Of a stretch of DNA of 64,000 bases, positions 1 to 9,423 are shown one piece after another (the first letter of the stretch is position 1; each line of letters opens with the position of its first letter). Source of the stretch: Tritrichomonas musculus (lineage: Eukaryota > Parabasalia > Tritrichomonadida > Tritrichomonadidae); contig JAPFFF010000011.1 of assembly GCA_039105265.1 (NCBI GenBank), positions 62,001 to 126,000 of the forward strand, written 5' to 3'. The notes below the pieces were generated by a model that made no database searches, was not told the origin of the DNA, and saw only the letters and a list, made by a program, of their open reading frames with translations. The translations under genes were made by a program, and so were the position numbers.

Positions 1-2717
1 TTCTTGACATAGCACTTATCAATATTAACATCTTCAACAACCTCCTTGACAAAGTTGTAGTTCCGCCAGAGATACTTGTATAGTTGGCTTTTTGGTACTG
101 TCTTGGTTTCAGTCTTTGTTGCTTTTAATATTGACTTGCCATATATGGAGTTGAGGAGGAGCTTTATTGTTTGTTCAAGAGGGTTCTTTTGCTTTTTATA
201 ACTTGCCCTGAGATTAAAGAGCTTCTCAATGAACTCATTGATTTTCTTGTTAAATCCTTCATCAAAGTAATAGCCACGTATTAACTCATATTCAACATCA
301 TAAAATTCGAACAAGTCCATAAGACCTACTTTATCGATATAATAATGGTCAACAAGGAAATTGCCGAATATTTTACTACCTGTTTCATTCCTTGTAAATA
401 CTTGTCCAAATTTATATGGCTCTTTTGATTTACATTCGAGTTTCTTGATGTTGACTTCGATAAAGAATGTATCATATTGCATAAGTTGTTCATGGGTAGT
501 ACCTTGTGGTATTACTTTAGGTCTTCCTTTTGGTATACCATCCATGACATACATTGCAGATGGATATAAGCTAACTGCATCAAAGTCTTGTATCCTTCCT
601 TCGATGTATTGCTTTTCATTACCTGCTGTCATTGTTCGTCCACCTGAAACACATCGTTGAATGAAGTCTTGACACTTACCTGATAATTCATAACATCCAT
701 CAAAACAACCATATTTTTTTGCAAAGCAATATCCAATAGCACTGATAGATATAAAATCATGAACACCATACATATCTGTCTTTGTTTCTTTAAAGACTTC
801 TCCGAGGTCTCTATTAAATTTTTCCATTCCCTTCATCAAAACAATACAATCCTTGAAACAATAGAAGATGGCATATTTAATGATGTCGATTTTGCCATCA
901 TTATAACAATTTGCTATTTTTGCATTTTCGATAATCTGCTTGCAGTTTGCATCAAGTTGTTCTTTCGATAACTTGTCTTGGTTTTCATCGATGTATTGCT
1001 GTTGGAACTCAGTAGCATCAACAATTCTTCTTTGTATGTTCTCTTGTGTATATAGCTTATATGCCATGACTTCCTTGTGAACATTGAGGTTGAACATTGT
1101 AGCAAATTTACTTAATGCTTGTGGTATTATACTGTATGAGTTCCTGAATGTTAATCTTTTTTTGACTTTCCTTGTACCTTCTTCGAATAATGTCATGATG
1201 ATTTGAAGTACAGTACCACTTCGTTCTGTTATCTGTGTATCCCATCCAGGTGTGTTAATGAAAAAGCATGCATCATACTTGAGGTTGTGAAAATATGTTA
1301 ATGAACCACTCCATAAATAATTCAAGAGCTTCTGTCCACAATCTTCACCTTGAATAGATATTTTATGTATGTTGGCACCATCTCGAAAGATAGTACAATT
1401 GAGATATGGTATATGTGGACTGACTGTAGAGTTTGTTTCGAAGTCGCTATAATAAATCCTTGACCATGTATTTTGTTTCTTCTTGTTATTATCAATGAGT
1501 CTTGTACATTGTTCTGCATTATATTCGAGACTTGTATAATCTTTCACATGGTCATATTCAGTTGTGTTGATGATATCCAATTCACATGCTTTTATTTCTT
1601 CGAATAGATGTAGTTCAAACATCTTTTGGAAAAAGGTTATTGGTTTGATTCCTTCATGATTATAGTCTTTGACAGTCTTTCCATTATCATGCAATCTTTG
1701 TATCTTACATCTTTTTTCAAAAGGCATATGTGCAAATGTTTTATCAAGTTCTTCATAGTGTTGAAGGTAGAATAATGTACAAGGTATTTTCCTGTTGAGC
1801 ATATAATGGTCTTTGAACAATATCAGTTTAACTTCTCTTTTAAAATCAACAGACCATTTTTTCTTTCTGGTGTTGATTCTTGTTTCATACTTGTATTTAT
1901 CAGGTTGTTCAACAACTCTAATGATGCTAAAATTGCACTTGAACTTTTGAGCAACATCAATTATCTTGTTATTAGGTATGGTTCTTGTTTGAACAAAAAA
2001 TCGTAGGTCATCTATTTCATCATCAGTGAACACACCTGATTGTATACAAGCATATACAAAACAATTATCTCTGTAGTTCTCTTTCCTTACTTCATGAAAG
2101 ATTTGATATGCTGATAGGTCTATTGGAGAACGATTGATGTATGGAAAAAAACTTCCTTCTGGTGTATTTCGATAGTCTTCATCAATTTCGACTTCATCAT
2201 CATAGATTTCATGAGTATCCATATCTTGCATCTTGGTTCGAAAATGAACACCATCATTTGTTTTATTCATGTCAATAAATTGTACCTCATATCGAACAGG
2301 AATGAACATGTTTGAGATGTATGGATTTGTATCTGATTGGTCTTCACTTAAATCAAGTTCTCCTGTTATATGTCCGAGTGTACTTTCGATGTTGTGCTTA
2401 TCACTGAGTGTGAAGTACTTGTGAGTTCCATCAAGTGCTATTGCTTTTACAATAGGTCTTCCAGCATGTTTCATTTTATAAATCTGTCTAAGTGTTTCAG
2501 TAAACGCATACCTCTTATCTTCATCTTGGTTGATGTCTGTTGCAAAACCAATACCTTGTCCTGCAGGAATCATGAGCTTCCTCATTTCTTCTTTAAACTT
2601 GTCGTTCTTTTTATATTGTTTAGCACGTCGATTATATTCACGACGAAACTGTGATTTGGTATCAGCATAGACATCTCCAATAGCATCTAAAAAATCATCT
2701 TCAATGTCCTTGTTCAT
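1..2717 (-). CDS. polB: Maverick protein-primed family-B DNA polymerase (3' part off left edge)
   Basis: This gene copies the element, very probably by protein-primed replication from the termini as in other Mavericks. About 905 codons are visible from the ATG at 2717. The exonuclease ExoI motif YSDFET has its Asp at residue 425. Polymerase motif A is DAVSLYPSAM at residue 713, and motif B KLLLNSIYGK lies at residues 852-861. The roughly 140-residue gap between motifs A and B fits the TPR1-type insertion of protein-primed enzymes. The final YxDTDS-type motif and the C-terminus lie beyond position 1. The first 400 residues are divergent and I see no further domain there that I can name. The sequence upstream of the start is AT-rich and ends AAAC-ATG. 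Confidence 0.93.
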   Translation of the reverse strand, partial: MNKDIEDDFLDAIGDVYADTKSQFRREYNRRAKQYKKNDKFKEEMRKLMIPAGQGIGFATDINQDEDKRYAFTETLRQIYKMKHAGRPIVKAIALDGTHKYFTLSDKHNIESTLGHITGELDLSEDQSDTNPYISNMFIPVRYEVQFIDMNKTNDGVHFRTKMQDMDTHEIYDDEVEIDEDYRNTPEGSFFPYINRSPIDLSAYQIFHEVRKENYRDNCFVYACIQSGVFTDDEIDDLRFFVQTRTIPNNKIIDVAQKFKCNFSIIRVVEQPDKYKYETRINTRKKKWSVDFKREVKLILFKDHYMLNRKIPCTLFYLQHYEELDKTFAHMPFEKRCKIQRLHDNGKTVKDYNHEGIKPITFFQKMFELHLFEEIKACELDIINTTEYDHVKDYTSLEYNAEQCTRLIDNNKKKQNTWSRIYYSDFETNSTVSPHIPYLNCTIFRDGANIHKISIQGEDCGQKLLNYLWSGSLTYFHNLKYDACFFINTPGWDTQITERSGTVLQIIMTLFEEGTRKVKKRLTFRNSYSIIPQALSKFATMFNLNVHKEVMAYKLYTQENIQRRIVDATEFQQQYIDENQDKLSKEQLDANCKQIIENAKIANCYNDGKIDIIKYAIFYCFKDCIVLMKGMEKFNRDLGEVFKETKTDMYGVHDFISISAIGYCFAKKYGCFDGCYELSGKCQDFIQRCVSGGRTMTAGNEKQYIEGRIQDFDAVSLYPSAMYVMDGIPKGRPKVIPQGTTHEQLMQYDTFFIEVNIKKLECKSKEPYKFGQVFTRNETGSKIFGNFLVDHYYIDKVGLMDLFEFYDVEYELIRGYYFDEGFNKKINEFIEKLFNLRASYKKQKNPLEQTIKLLLNSIYGKSILKATKTETKTVPKSQLYKYLWRNYNFVKEVVEDVNIDKCYVK

Positions 2718-2784
2718 GTTTAACACAAAATAAAAGTGAAACGATAAAAATAAAAACAAAAGAAAAAGTTAAAAAATTAATTGT

Positions 2785-4144
2785 TTATTGAGGATATCCA
2801 TTATCATCATCATCTAGATGTGGAAAATTATATTGGAATTCATTTCCTTTCGACTTCATATCAGATTTTTGTTGATATTGGTTCTTTATCATACCTTCAT
2901 TGAAGGTTTTGATGTTCTTCATCACTTGTTTCGGTGATTGCCTCCTGTCTTTTTTAACGAAGTCGCATGAATTGTCCAACTTCTCTTTCTCTTCTGGTGA
3001 TAAGTATGGTCGAAGATGATAAATGCAATTGGACAACTTCCATCCATATGTCTTGAACAATGATGTTTGTTCAGCTGTAGAAGTCTGGGGAATGGTGTCA
3101 AACATGTATCGAAGATGGTCTAGTTCGTTGTCCATCAATTGAGTTCTTACATACTTCTCTGCAAATGAATCAGTTGTTGGAGGACCACTTGTTCTTGCAT
3201 TTTTCAGATCCGCCACGTCCTTCTTCAGATCGTGAATTTTGTTAATGTACTTCGCCACCTTTTTTGGAGCAAGTTCCAATTTCATCAGCTCGAGTGCGTA
3301 TTCGTCGTTATCATCAATGTCTTTCCTGAGTTCTTCAGCATTGTGATTGATGTCTTGAATGTGAAATTCTACACCAGTCATTTTCTCCTCCAACTTCGAT
3401 AATCGGTCTTTCAAGTTTTCATTTTCTTCTATTAATCGTTCCATTTCCTCTCGAAAGTCGAATGGACGAACATTATCCTCCTTATAATCACTATTGGATT
3501 TCATTTCATGAAGACTTTTCGGTGGCTTGTATGGTTCTTTGCGAGCTGGTGATGGTTCTTCAACAACATCTTCGATTTTTGTTTCTTCCTTCGGATTGGT
3601 ACTTGTCTTCTGCGGTTCTGTAAATCCAGATGGTCTGGATATAGGACCAAGTCTTGGAGGTGGTGGTGGTATTTTTGGTAATGTATTTGGTGTAGGAGGA
3701 AGGAGTGGATGATATCGAGGTGGTGGAAATACTTTACTCGAAAATGGCACGTACTGCTGCTTCTTCCTTCTTGCATCGTCTTCTTGCTTCAATCTTGCTA
3801 ATGCTTCTTCTTCTTCTTGTTGCTGCTTCTTCTTCTTCTTGTTGCTGCTTCTTCCTTTCTTCTTCTTCTTCTTGTTGCTGCTTCTTCCTTTCTTCTTCTT
3901 CTTGTTGCTGCTTCTTCTTCCTTCTTGCTTCATCTTCTTCTTGCTGCTTCTTTAATCTAGCTGCTTCTTCTTGCTGCTTCATGATGTACTGCTTCATTGA
4001 TTCGAGTTGTTCTGGGGTCATGTTCTTGAACCAATCGTCTGCGGGTGGAGCTGATGGCGGATCTGATGGTGGAGCTTGTTGACCCAATTGCTCGATCGAG
4101 TCAAATAGACTAACATCGCTATCTGAGCTATACTGGAAGGACAT
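2785..4144 (-). CDS. Coiled-coil protein with Glu/Gln/Lys-rich microsatellite, reading frame broken once
   Basis: Two overlapping open frames cover this gene. The N-terminal frame starts at the ATG at 4144 (an in-frame ATG at 4183 is also possible) and runs to a stop at 3734. The C-terminal frame is open from about 3933 to 2785. Both cross a CTT/CTG-rich trinucleotide tract at about 3790-3975 encoding Lys, Gln and Glu runs, so the break lies between 3734 and 3933. The step needed is +1 (or an equivalent indel). After the tract the protein has a proline-rich linker with PPPP motifs, then a long predicted coiled coil (about 3240-3500) and a charged tail. The function is unknown; its place beside the polymerase suggests a structural or DNA-associated element protein. 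The break could be a repeat-length variant, an assembly error or real decay. Confidence 0.6.
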
Positions 4145-4336
4145 TACAAGTATAAAAATGATTAATTTTCTTGTTGATATCACTAAATTTTAAATTTCGT
4201 AGAAAAACTCGAAGGTGGATATTTTTCTTTGAAAAAGTTAAATACACTATAAAAATTCAAAAATTGAATTAAAAAAAAATAAAATATATTGAAATTTTAA
4301 AAAAATATATTTATTAATATCACTATTATTTTATTA

Positions 4337-4762
4337 ATGATGAATGAAGAAGAAGATAAAATAGAAGATATTTTACAAAAACAAACACCTCCTAAAGGTT
4401 GTGATTCATTCGACTACAAAATAAATATAAACATGTCGAAAAAAATATCTCAACTAAAAGTTGAAGATGATACATCAAATTTAAGAACGATGTGTGAAAA
4501 TTATGCTCAAGCACTTGACAATGATGCACATCGACTTCGAGCAAAACAAAAAAAGAGGTACGATGAATGGTTTGACAACCTCGAAAAAGATTGTTATCCT
4601 GCAAGAGACATTGTTAACTTGTACAACATGTTCTTTGGTCATGAACTATCTATTACTCGACTTGGTTTCGGGCATCTCGATGGAACAAAGAGACACTTTA
4701 CACATAAGAAAGTGAAAAGAAACAAGAAGTTCATCACAATGTACTACAAGAAAAATGAATAA
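4337..4762 (+). CDS. Small basic protein of unknown function (141 aa)
   Basis: I do not recognise this gene. It starts with two consecutive ATGs after an AT-rich leader and ends just before the tandem-repeat block. The N-terminal 40 residues are acidic and polar. The middle is helical and rich in Lys and Arg, and the last 35 residues are strongly basic (KKVKRNKKF). The C-terminal 70 residues contain a hydrophobic pattern around FFGHELSITRLGFGHLDG that could be a small DNA-binding fold such as a winged helix, but this is a guess. It is the only plus-strand gene in the left part of the element besides the one at 5736, and it converges on the AT-hook gene across the repeat block. Confidence 0.6.
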   Translation: MMNEEEDKIEDILQKQTPPKGCDSFDYKININMSKKISQLKVEDDTSNLRTMCENYAQALDNDAHRLRAKQKKRYDEWFDNLEKDCYPARDIVNLYNMFFGHELSITRLGFGHLDGTKRHFTHKKVKRNKKFITMYYKKNE

Positions 4763-4774
4763 CTAAAAATTTTT

Positions 4775-5162
4775 TAACTACTTGTTTTTTTCGAGGTACT
4801 TGTTTTTTTTCGAGGTACTTGTTTTTTTTCGAGGTACTTGTTTTTTTTCGAGGTACTTGTTTTTTTTCGAGGTACTTGTTTTTTTCGAGGTACTTGTTTT
4901 TTTTTTTTTTTTTCGAGGTACTTGTTTTTTTCGAGGTACTTGTTTTTTTTTTAGCTACTTGTTTTTTTTTCGAGGTACTTGTTTTTTTGTACTTTTTTTT
5001 TTTAGCTACTTGTTTTTTTTTTCGAGGTACTTGTTTTTTTTTCGAGGTACTTGTTTTTTTTCGAGGTACTTGTTTTTTTTTTTTTTTTTTCGAGGTACTT
5101 GTTTTTTTTTTAGCTACTTTTTTTTTTTCGAGGTACTTGTTTTTTTCGAGGTACTTGTTTTT
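4775..5162. repeat. Tandem array of about 20 T-rich units (core CGAGGTACTTGTTTTTT)
   Basis: Units of roughly 18-22 bp repeat about twenty times with variable T-tract length. A few variants read TAGCTACTTG instead of CGAGGTACTTG. The array lies between two converging genes. Frames open on both strands across it are an artefact of the repeat. The core CGAGGTA-S-TTGTTT recurs in the 57-bp repeats at 15631-15895, and the TAGCTACTTG variant matches, on the other strand, the AAAAAACAAGTAG part of those repeats, so the two arrays are related. Confidence 0.95.
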
Positions 5163-5447
5163 CCTCATAAGCTACCTTTTTCCTCATAAGCTACCTTTTT
5201 CCTCATAAGCTACCTTTTTCCTCATAAGCTACCTTTTTCCTCATAAGCTACCTTTTTCCTCATAAGCTACCTTTTTCCTCATAAGCTACCTTTTTCCTCA
5301 TAAGCTACCTTTTTCCTCATAAGCTACCTTTTTCCTCATGTGATACCTTTTTCCTCATAAGCTACCTTTTTCCTCATAAGCTACCTTTTTCCTCATAAGC
5401 TACCTTTTTCCTCATAAGCTACCTTTTTCCTCATGTGATACCTCTTT
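5163..5447. repeat. Tandem array of fifteen 19-bp units (CCTCATAAGCTACCTTTTT)
   Basis: Copies begin every 19 bp from 5163 to 5429. Copies 10 (5334) and 15 (5429) carry the same variant, CATGTGATACC in place of CATAAGCTACC. They are exactly 95 bp apart, which shows a higher-order duplication of a five-copy block. The last two copies supply the C-terminal codons and stop of the AT-hook gene at 5412. Confidence 0.97.
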
Positions 5448-5678
5448 ATTTTCATATTCTTTTATTTTATCTTTCATACTTTGTAATTCGTTTTTCTTTC
5501 TTTCACGATATGCCTTTTGTTGTTTCTTACGTGCTTCATTTCTTTCTTCAACTGTTGCATATTTTGGTTTCCTTCCTCTTTTTTCGACACTCTGAAGATT
5601 CTCTTTGCTTTTCGACTTCTTGAGTTTTTTGATAATGGCTGTTTCTTTGAACTCACCTAAATCTAAATTTTGGCTCAT
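5412..5678 (-). CDS. AT-hook / basic-region protein (88 aa)
   Basis: This small, highly basic protein has an AT-hook-like core RGRKPKY at residues 34-40. A basic helical segment (EERNEARKKQQKAYRERKK, residues 45-62) and a short charged helix follow, a layout resembling small AT-rich-DNA-binding proteins. It probably binds the element's own AT-rich DNA or acts as a transcription factor; that role is inference. The start is the ATG at 5678, facing the divergent gene at 5736 across 57 bp. The C-terminal residues and the stop are encoded by the 19-bp repeats, so the protein end has been shaped by repeat growth. Confidence 0.7.
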   Translation of the reverse strand: MSQNLDLGEFKETAIIKKLKKSKSKENLQSVEKRGRKPKYATVEERNEARKKQQKAYRERKKNELQSMKDKIKEYENKEVSHEEKGSL

Positions 5679-5735
5679 GATTTCATTGGAGATAAAAAAT
5701 TGAATTATTTTTTCAAAATCACTTCATTTTTTAAA
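5679..5735. promoter_or_regulatory. Divergent promoter region between 5678(-) and 5736(+)
   Basis: Only 57 AT-rich bp separate the two start codons, so both promoters must lie here or inside the genes. On the plus strand a TTCATTTTTTAAA stretch ends at the ATG. The motif TCATTT is a possible trichomonad-type initiator. There is no direct evidence of a transcription start. Confidence 0.4.
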
Positions 5736-6098
5736 ATGTCGTCTACCGCAAAAGACTTCAAAGAATACCAAAAACAGCAAAAGAATGATATAAAAAGTGC
5801 TAATGCTGAAATCACCAATGCTGTTAAAGAGGTTGTATTCCTGTTCAACCAAAAAATAACAAACTCTACACCATCTAGTGTCTGCATCAACTATGACCCT
5901 TTGATACAAACCAACTTGAACAAGATTGCTGGTGCACTTACTCAAATGAATCTCACTACCTGTGAGGTTTATATCAAAAAGAATCCACAATCTCCAAAAC
6001 CAAAACCTCTTGGCTTTCAAGTGCCAATAGTGTCTGACTCGCAAGAGACACAAGAAGATGATGAACAAGAAGCTTCATCACCAAAAGATAAGGAGTAA
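5736..6098 (+). CDS. Small Maverick protein of unknown function (120 aa)
   Basis: I do not recognise it. The ATG at 5736 follows TTTTTTAAA and is preferred over the upstream non-ATG start of the same frame, which overlaps the divergent gene. Residues 1-50 look helical and amphipathic (KDFKEYQKQQKNDIKSANAE). Residues 50-85 form a second compact segment, and the last 35 residues are an acidic disordered tail (SQETQEDDEQEAS). Its size and layout resemble other small accessory proteins of this element, but no function can be given. Confidence 0.65.
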   Translation: MSSTAKDFKEYQKQQKNDIKSANAEITNAVKEVVFLFNQKITNSTPSSVCINYDPLIQTNLNKIAGALTQMNLTTCEVYIKKNPQSPKPKPLGFQVPIVSDSQETQEDDEQEASSPKDKE

Positions 6099-6125
6099 GA
6101 GTAAAAAATAACTACTTCTAATTTT

Positions 6126-6650
6126 TTATACTATACAATATTTTAAACATACATGATAATTATTAACAAGTTCATTATATTCTTTATTATATACTTGTTT
6201 CAAATCAATAACTACTTCTCCATTATCTTTAATGATTTTTATAGCATCAATTTTTTGTATTGGACTACTCTTTGCTGCACAACATCCAACATCTTCATTA
6301 AGTTGTACTTCAACTTCATTTACATGTAGTATTGATTTGATGATGTTGCAAAGAGATGCAATAGGTACTATGATACATTTCTTTGATATAATATTAGCTA
6401 GTAGTGCTTTGTCTTGATTAAGTAGTATTTGTGCATATGCTTCAAGTATAACATTCCTTACATCTGGTTCAACTTCAACAGGTTCAGTTTGCACTCCAAT
6501 GTCTCTTGTAATAACAATGTCTTCCTTGCCATCATCTCTCTTATTAATAATAATGTTGTTGTTGATGTTTGATGTAGATGATGCAGCTGCTGATGGTTCT
6601 AAAGATACATTTGCTTGAACTCCATTAGTTGTACTTCTCTTCTTAATCAT
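6126..6650 (-). CDS. Maverick protein of unknown function with a GVQTEP motif (174 aa)
   Basis: I do not recognise this gene. It is the last gene of the compact minus-strand array that begins with the protease. The start is the ATG at 6650, preceded by TTAA so that the start reads TAAATG. Residues 1-48 are disordered and rich in Asn, Ser and Ile. A short motif GVQTEP at residues 52-57 resembles the dynein light chain LC8 binding consensus and recurs in other proteins of this window. Residues 65-174 look like a mixed alpha/beta domain with buried Ile, Val and Cys. No catalytic motif is visible. Confidence 0.65.
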   Translation of the reverse strand: MIKKRSTTNGVQANVSLEPSAAASSTSNINNNIIINKRDDGKEDIVITRDIGVQTEPVEVEPDVRNVILEAYAQILLNQDKALLANIISKKCIIVPIASLCNIIKSILHVNEVEVQLNEDVGCCAAKSSPIQKIDAIKIIKDNGEVVIDLKQVYNKEYNELVNNYHVCLKYCIV

Positions 6651-6670
6651 TTAAGTTTGAAAAAAAACTT

Positions 6671-7105
6671 TTAATAGATATTGTTTTGAGTAATAACATG
6701 TTGTGTAGGTCCATATCTAATATCTTGTTTATTATATTCTCTTGCTCTACCTTGCATAGCAGGTGGTTCAGGCTTCTTAAGATATTTTGGTAGTAGAGGT
6801 ACTGGTTTATCATGTTGACCAATATGTCTATAAAATCCACCATCAGTTATGCTAACAGGAGGTTCATGTAGAGGTTTCGTTATATGTTCTCGAGTATCTG
6901 GGAATCTAACAGGCTCATCATGTTCAATAATCTGAGTAGGTGGTCGATTAATAAAAGGATTGAATGTGACTGAATATGTATTAGTATTGCTGAATACACC
7001 AAAATGTTGGAATTCTATGTCTTTATTTTTCATGGTAGCTTCATTAAACATCATACCTTCTCTTCCAACAATCTCAGCATGTGGGCTTCTATAATCATTC
7101 GACAT
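6671..7105 (-). CDS. Proline- and histidine-rich Maverick protein (144 aa)
   Basis: The identity is unknown. It lies between the major capsid gene and the 174-aa gene, 31 bp and 20 bp away. The start reads TAAATG at 7105. The sequence is mostly extended, with few hydrophobic helices and a loose internal repeat of the form H-D-E/K-P-V (EHDEPVRFP and GQHDKPVPLLP, with LHEPPVSI between). Such extended proteins beside capsid genes are often cement or minor structural proteins. That role is only inferred from position and composition. Confidence 0.65.
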   Translation of the reverse strand: MSNDYRSPHAEIVGREGMMFNEATMKNKDIEFQHFGVFSNTNTYSVTFNPFINRPPTQIIEHDEPVRFPDTREHITKPLHEPPVSITDGGFYRHIGQHDKPVPLLPKYLKKPEPPAMQGRAREYNKQDIRYGPTQHVITQNNIY

Positions 7106-7136
7106 TTACAAAAAAATAAAATATCCTTCTTTATGT

Positions 7137-8819
7137 TTATTCAGGGGTTGTTAAATCATAAGGACCAATACGTACTGATGGTGGCATACCATTTGGTCTA
7201 ATCAAAATACTAATTGATATATCTGTTAATAAGCATAATAATGGAGGCGTATCAACTTCCTTTCTAAATGGATTATCTGCCTTTTGACTACATATCAGTT
7301 CGAAGTTAATAGGTGCAAGACTTGAAAGACCTTGTTGATATGTTCCATCCGTTTCAGTTGGAAGACCTATGAAGAATGAGGACCTATCATTTGGATAATA
7401 ACCTGTTGTATTTTCATTATATTGATACTCATTAGCTAGACTTGCTATAACCTCTTTGTTAAATCCATTTTGCTCTCCATTCATGTTCATTGCATTCTGG
7501 CAATATTCGAGGAACTCTGGATACTTACCATTAGTACCAAATGCTTTAGCAGGAATATTGTTGTAATTACCACAATTCATATGAAATGCTTCAAACATAG
7601 GATTCTTGAAGTATGTCTTATGCGTATGCTTGAGTGGGAATAAGCAAAACATACTATCTACAAAATTAGGTGTAATAGTAATAGTTGCTTTATCTTGTTC
7701 ATTATTAAGAGGTCTTGTACAAGTGTAAAATGACATAATCTGTGTTGGGAATGTAAGTGGATGTTGAGGGTTAGCATATCTTTGAACAAGTGCTGTATAT
7801 ACAGATTCATGAATACCAAAACAAGGTATAATACTCGCGCATTCTTCAATGGAATAATCAACAACACTCCAAGTTCTCCAATCACTGTAAATTGTTCGGT
7901 CAACTCTTTCCTTAGTCTTGTCAGCTCCTGTAATTTCATATGCTCCTCCATGATTTTCACCAACAGGTGGAAGATTCTTGGGGTGATTAATCTTATCCAT
8001 TGCTATTTTTTCGGTACTTGTCCACATCCATATTGGTTCTCCAATAGGTCGAAATTCATTGGTAATTTCATCAACATTGAAGTCTTTCATTATATGTGGA
8101 TTAGCAACCAAGCTCTTTTCAAAACCAACTGGACAATATACCATACCAGCTGTTGAAAAGTATAGACGTAATTCGATTTTACCTGCAAATGCTGGCAAGT
8201 ACTTGATATTAGATAATGGTAGGAATCGTCGCAAATCAATCTTTAATCTAATTGTTTCAGTGACGGAAGTCACATCTTTGTTAAGATTTGCAACAAAACC
8301 ACATCTCCTTCCATGAGTATCATTCCAAATATCCTTATGTCTTGCTTTACTATATATATCAGCTCTTTTAGTAACTTCATTTGCACAACATGCAGTTAAA
8401 AAGGATTCTTCACATCCAAAGTTCTGGGTATAAAGCGTCATACCATTAGCTACAATTTCATACTTCTCAACAGCATCTCGAGCATCCTTAAAACCAAACC
8501 ATACCTTACCAAAATTATAACCACTGACATTTTCTAAATCACTTAGAATTGGCTTGTCTATTTTTATCATCACTTTCATATCTGCTCGAATAAAGCCATT
8601 ATATATATCTGCTGTATTATGAGTATTAGGAGAGATAATACATGTTGTATATGAACCACTCTTAATTGGTGGTGATGGTGAATACGAAGTTTGTGGATTT
8701 AATGAGTATGCTTTATTTGTATCACTAAGTGAAATGCAATTATCGACAACATCAAAATAGGATGCAATTTGGGTACAAACCTCAGCTGAGGTTCTCATAT
8801 ATTGTTCCTTGTTGAGCAT
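7137..8819 (-). CDS. MCP: Major capsid protein, double-jelly-roll type
   Basis: At 560 residues this has the length and position of the Maverick major capsid protein, which forms the trimeric hexon-like capsomers of the predicted virion. The sequence is beta-rich with few long helices. Conserved-looking blocks are IRLKIDLRRFLPLSNIKYL near residues 190-208 (typical of the first jelly-roll) followed by AGKIELRLYFS, and a second half rich in aromatic loops ending in the strand DISISILIRP. No nucleotide-binding or catalytic motif is present. It is flanked by small structural-type genes 18 and 31 bp away, and the ATPase, integrase and protease follow upstream in the same orientation. The fold assignment rests on size, pattern and context. 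Confidence 0.8.
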   Translation of the reverse strand: MLNKEQYMRTSAEVCTQIASYFDVVDNCISLSDTNKAYSLNPQTSYSPSPPIKSGSYTTCIISPNTHNTADIYNGFIRADMKVMIKIDKPILSDLENVSGYNFGKVWFGFKDARDAVEKYEIVANGMTLYTQNFGCEESFLTACCANEVTKRADIYSKARHKDIWNDTHGRRCGFVANLNKDVTSVTETIRLKIDLRRFLPLSNIKYLPAFAGKIELRLYFSTAGMVYCPVGFEKSLVANPHIMKDFNVDEITNEFRPIGEPIWMWTSTEKIAMDKINHPKNLPPVGENHGGAYEITGADKTKERVDRTIYSDWRTWSVVDYSIEECASIIPCFGIHESVYTALVQRYANPQHPLTFPTQIMSFYTCTRPLNNEQDKATITITPNFVDSMFCLFPLKHTHKTYFKNPMFEAFHMNCGNYNNIPAKAFGTNGKYPEFLEYCQNAMNMNGEQNGFNKEVIASLANEYQYNENTTGYYPNDRSSFFIGLPTETDGTYQQGLSSLAPINFELICSQKADNPFRKEVDTPPLLCLLTDISISILIRPNGMPPSVRIGPYDLTTPE

Positions 8820-8837
8820 TTTTTAGATGAAAAAAAT

Positions 8838-9374
8838 TTACATCATATCTTCAAAGATGCGATTTCTCCTACCCATTATTCGTTGAGGAGGTATATATTG
8901 TTGTGGTGGTTCTTCATATTGTTGTGGTGGTTCTTCAGGAACATATTGTTGTCTTGGTTGACTCATTCTTTTATCAACAACCTCTTTTATCATTCGTCTC
9001 TGTTCTTTCTTTTCTCGACTTATCTTCATTTCTTCACCTAGTGATTTTAATTGTTTGAGTATTTCTTCATTCACAGTAGGGTCATATGTTTGTTGAGGTT
9101 TTCGTGGTTTTGGAGGTTTTCGTGCAGCTTTCGAACTTAATGACTTTCTGGGAGTTTCTTCAAAATCATCACTATTTGAGTTTTCTTGAGTTTCTTCGAT
9201 ATTTTCACTTTCTGAGTTTTCTTGAGAATCTTGACGAATTGGAGTTTTTCGGGGTTTTACTATATACTTGTCTTTCTTCTTTGTTGGCAAAACTTCCCAA
9301 TCTGGGTCATCCCTTCCATTCAACCATTTATGAATAACCGCAAGTCTCTTAGAACCTGTTAGATGTTTTGACAT
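8838..9374 (-). CDS. Basic, disordered Maverick protein, possible core or capsid-associated protein (178 aa)
   Basis: I do not recognise a family. The start reads TAAATG at 9374. Residues 1-45 are basic with a short helix (SKRLAVIHKWLNG). Residues 50-80 are acidic and Ser/Asn-rich with repeated EETQENS-like words. Residues 80-95 are strongly basic (KAARKPPKPRKP), followed by a charged coiled-coil stretch. The C-terminus has repeated PPQQYEEPPQQY segments. Alternating basic and proline-rich blocks would suit a DNA-condensing or capsid-bridging role. It lies 18 bp upstream of the capsid gene on the same strand. Confidence 0.6.
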   Translation of the reverse strand: MSKHLTGSKRLAVIHKWLNGRDDPDWEVLPTKKKDKYIVKPRKTPIRQDSQENSESENIEETQENSNSDDFEETPRKSLSSKAARKPPKPRKPQQTYDPTVNEEILKQLKSLGEEMKISREKKEQRRMIKEVVDKRMSQPRQQYVPEEPPQQYEEPPQQYIPPQRIMGRRNRIFEDMM

Positions 9375-9423
9375 TTAAAAATAAACAAAAAAAGTCCATA
9401 AATTGAGTTTTATTGAGTTTTCA

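Noticed and set aside
361-2654. Plus-strand frames opposite the polymerase
   Set aside because: They are shadows of the polymerase gene, with no independent start context or protein character.
4734-5208. Open frames on both strands through the T-rich array (KNKYLEKK or FFRGTCFF words)
   Set aside because: They are produced by the tandem repeat, are open in several frames at once, and have no other coding sign.
5163-5447. Possible CRISPR array from 19-bp regularly spaced repeats
   Set aside because: The units are directly adjacent with no unique spacers, and the host is eukaryotic.
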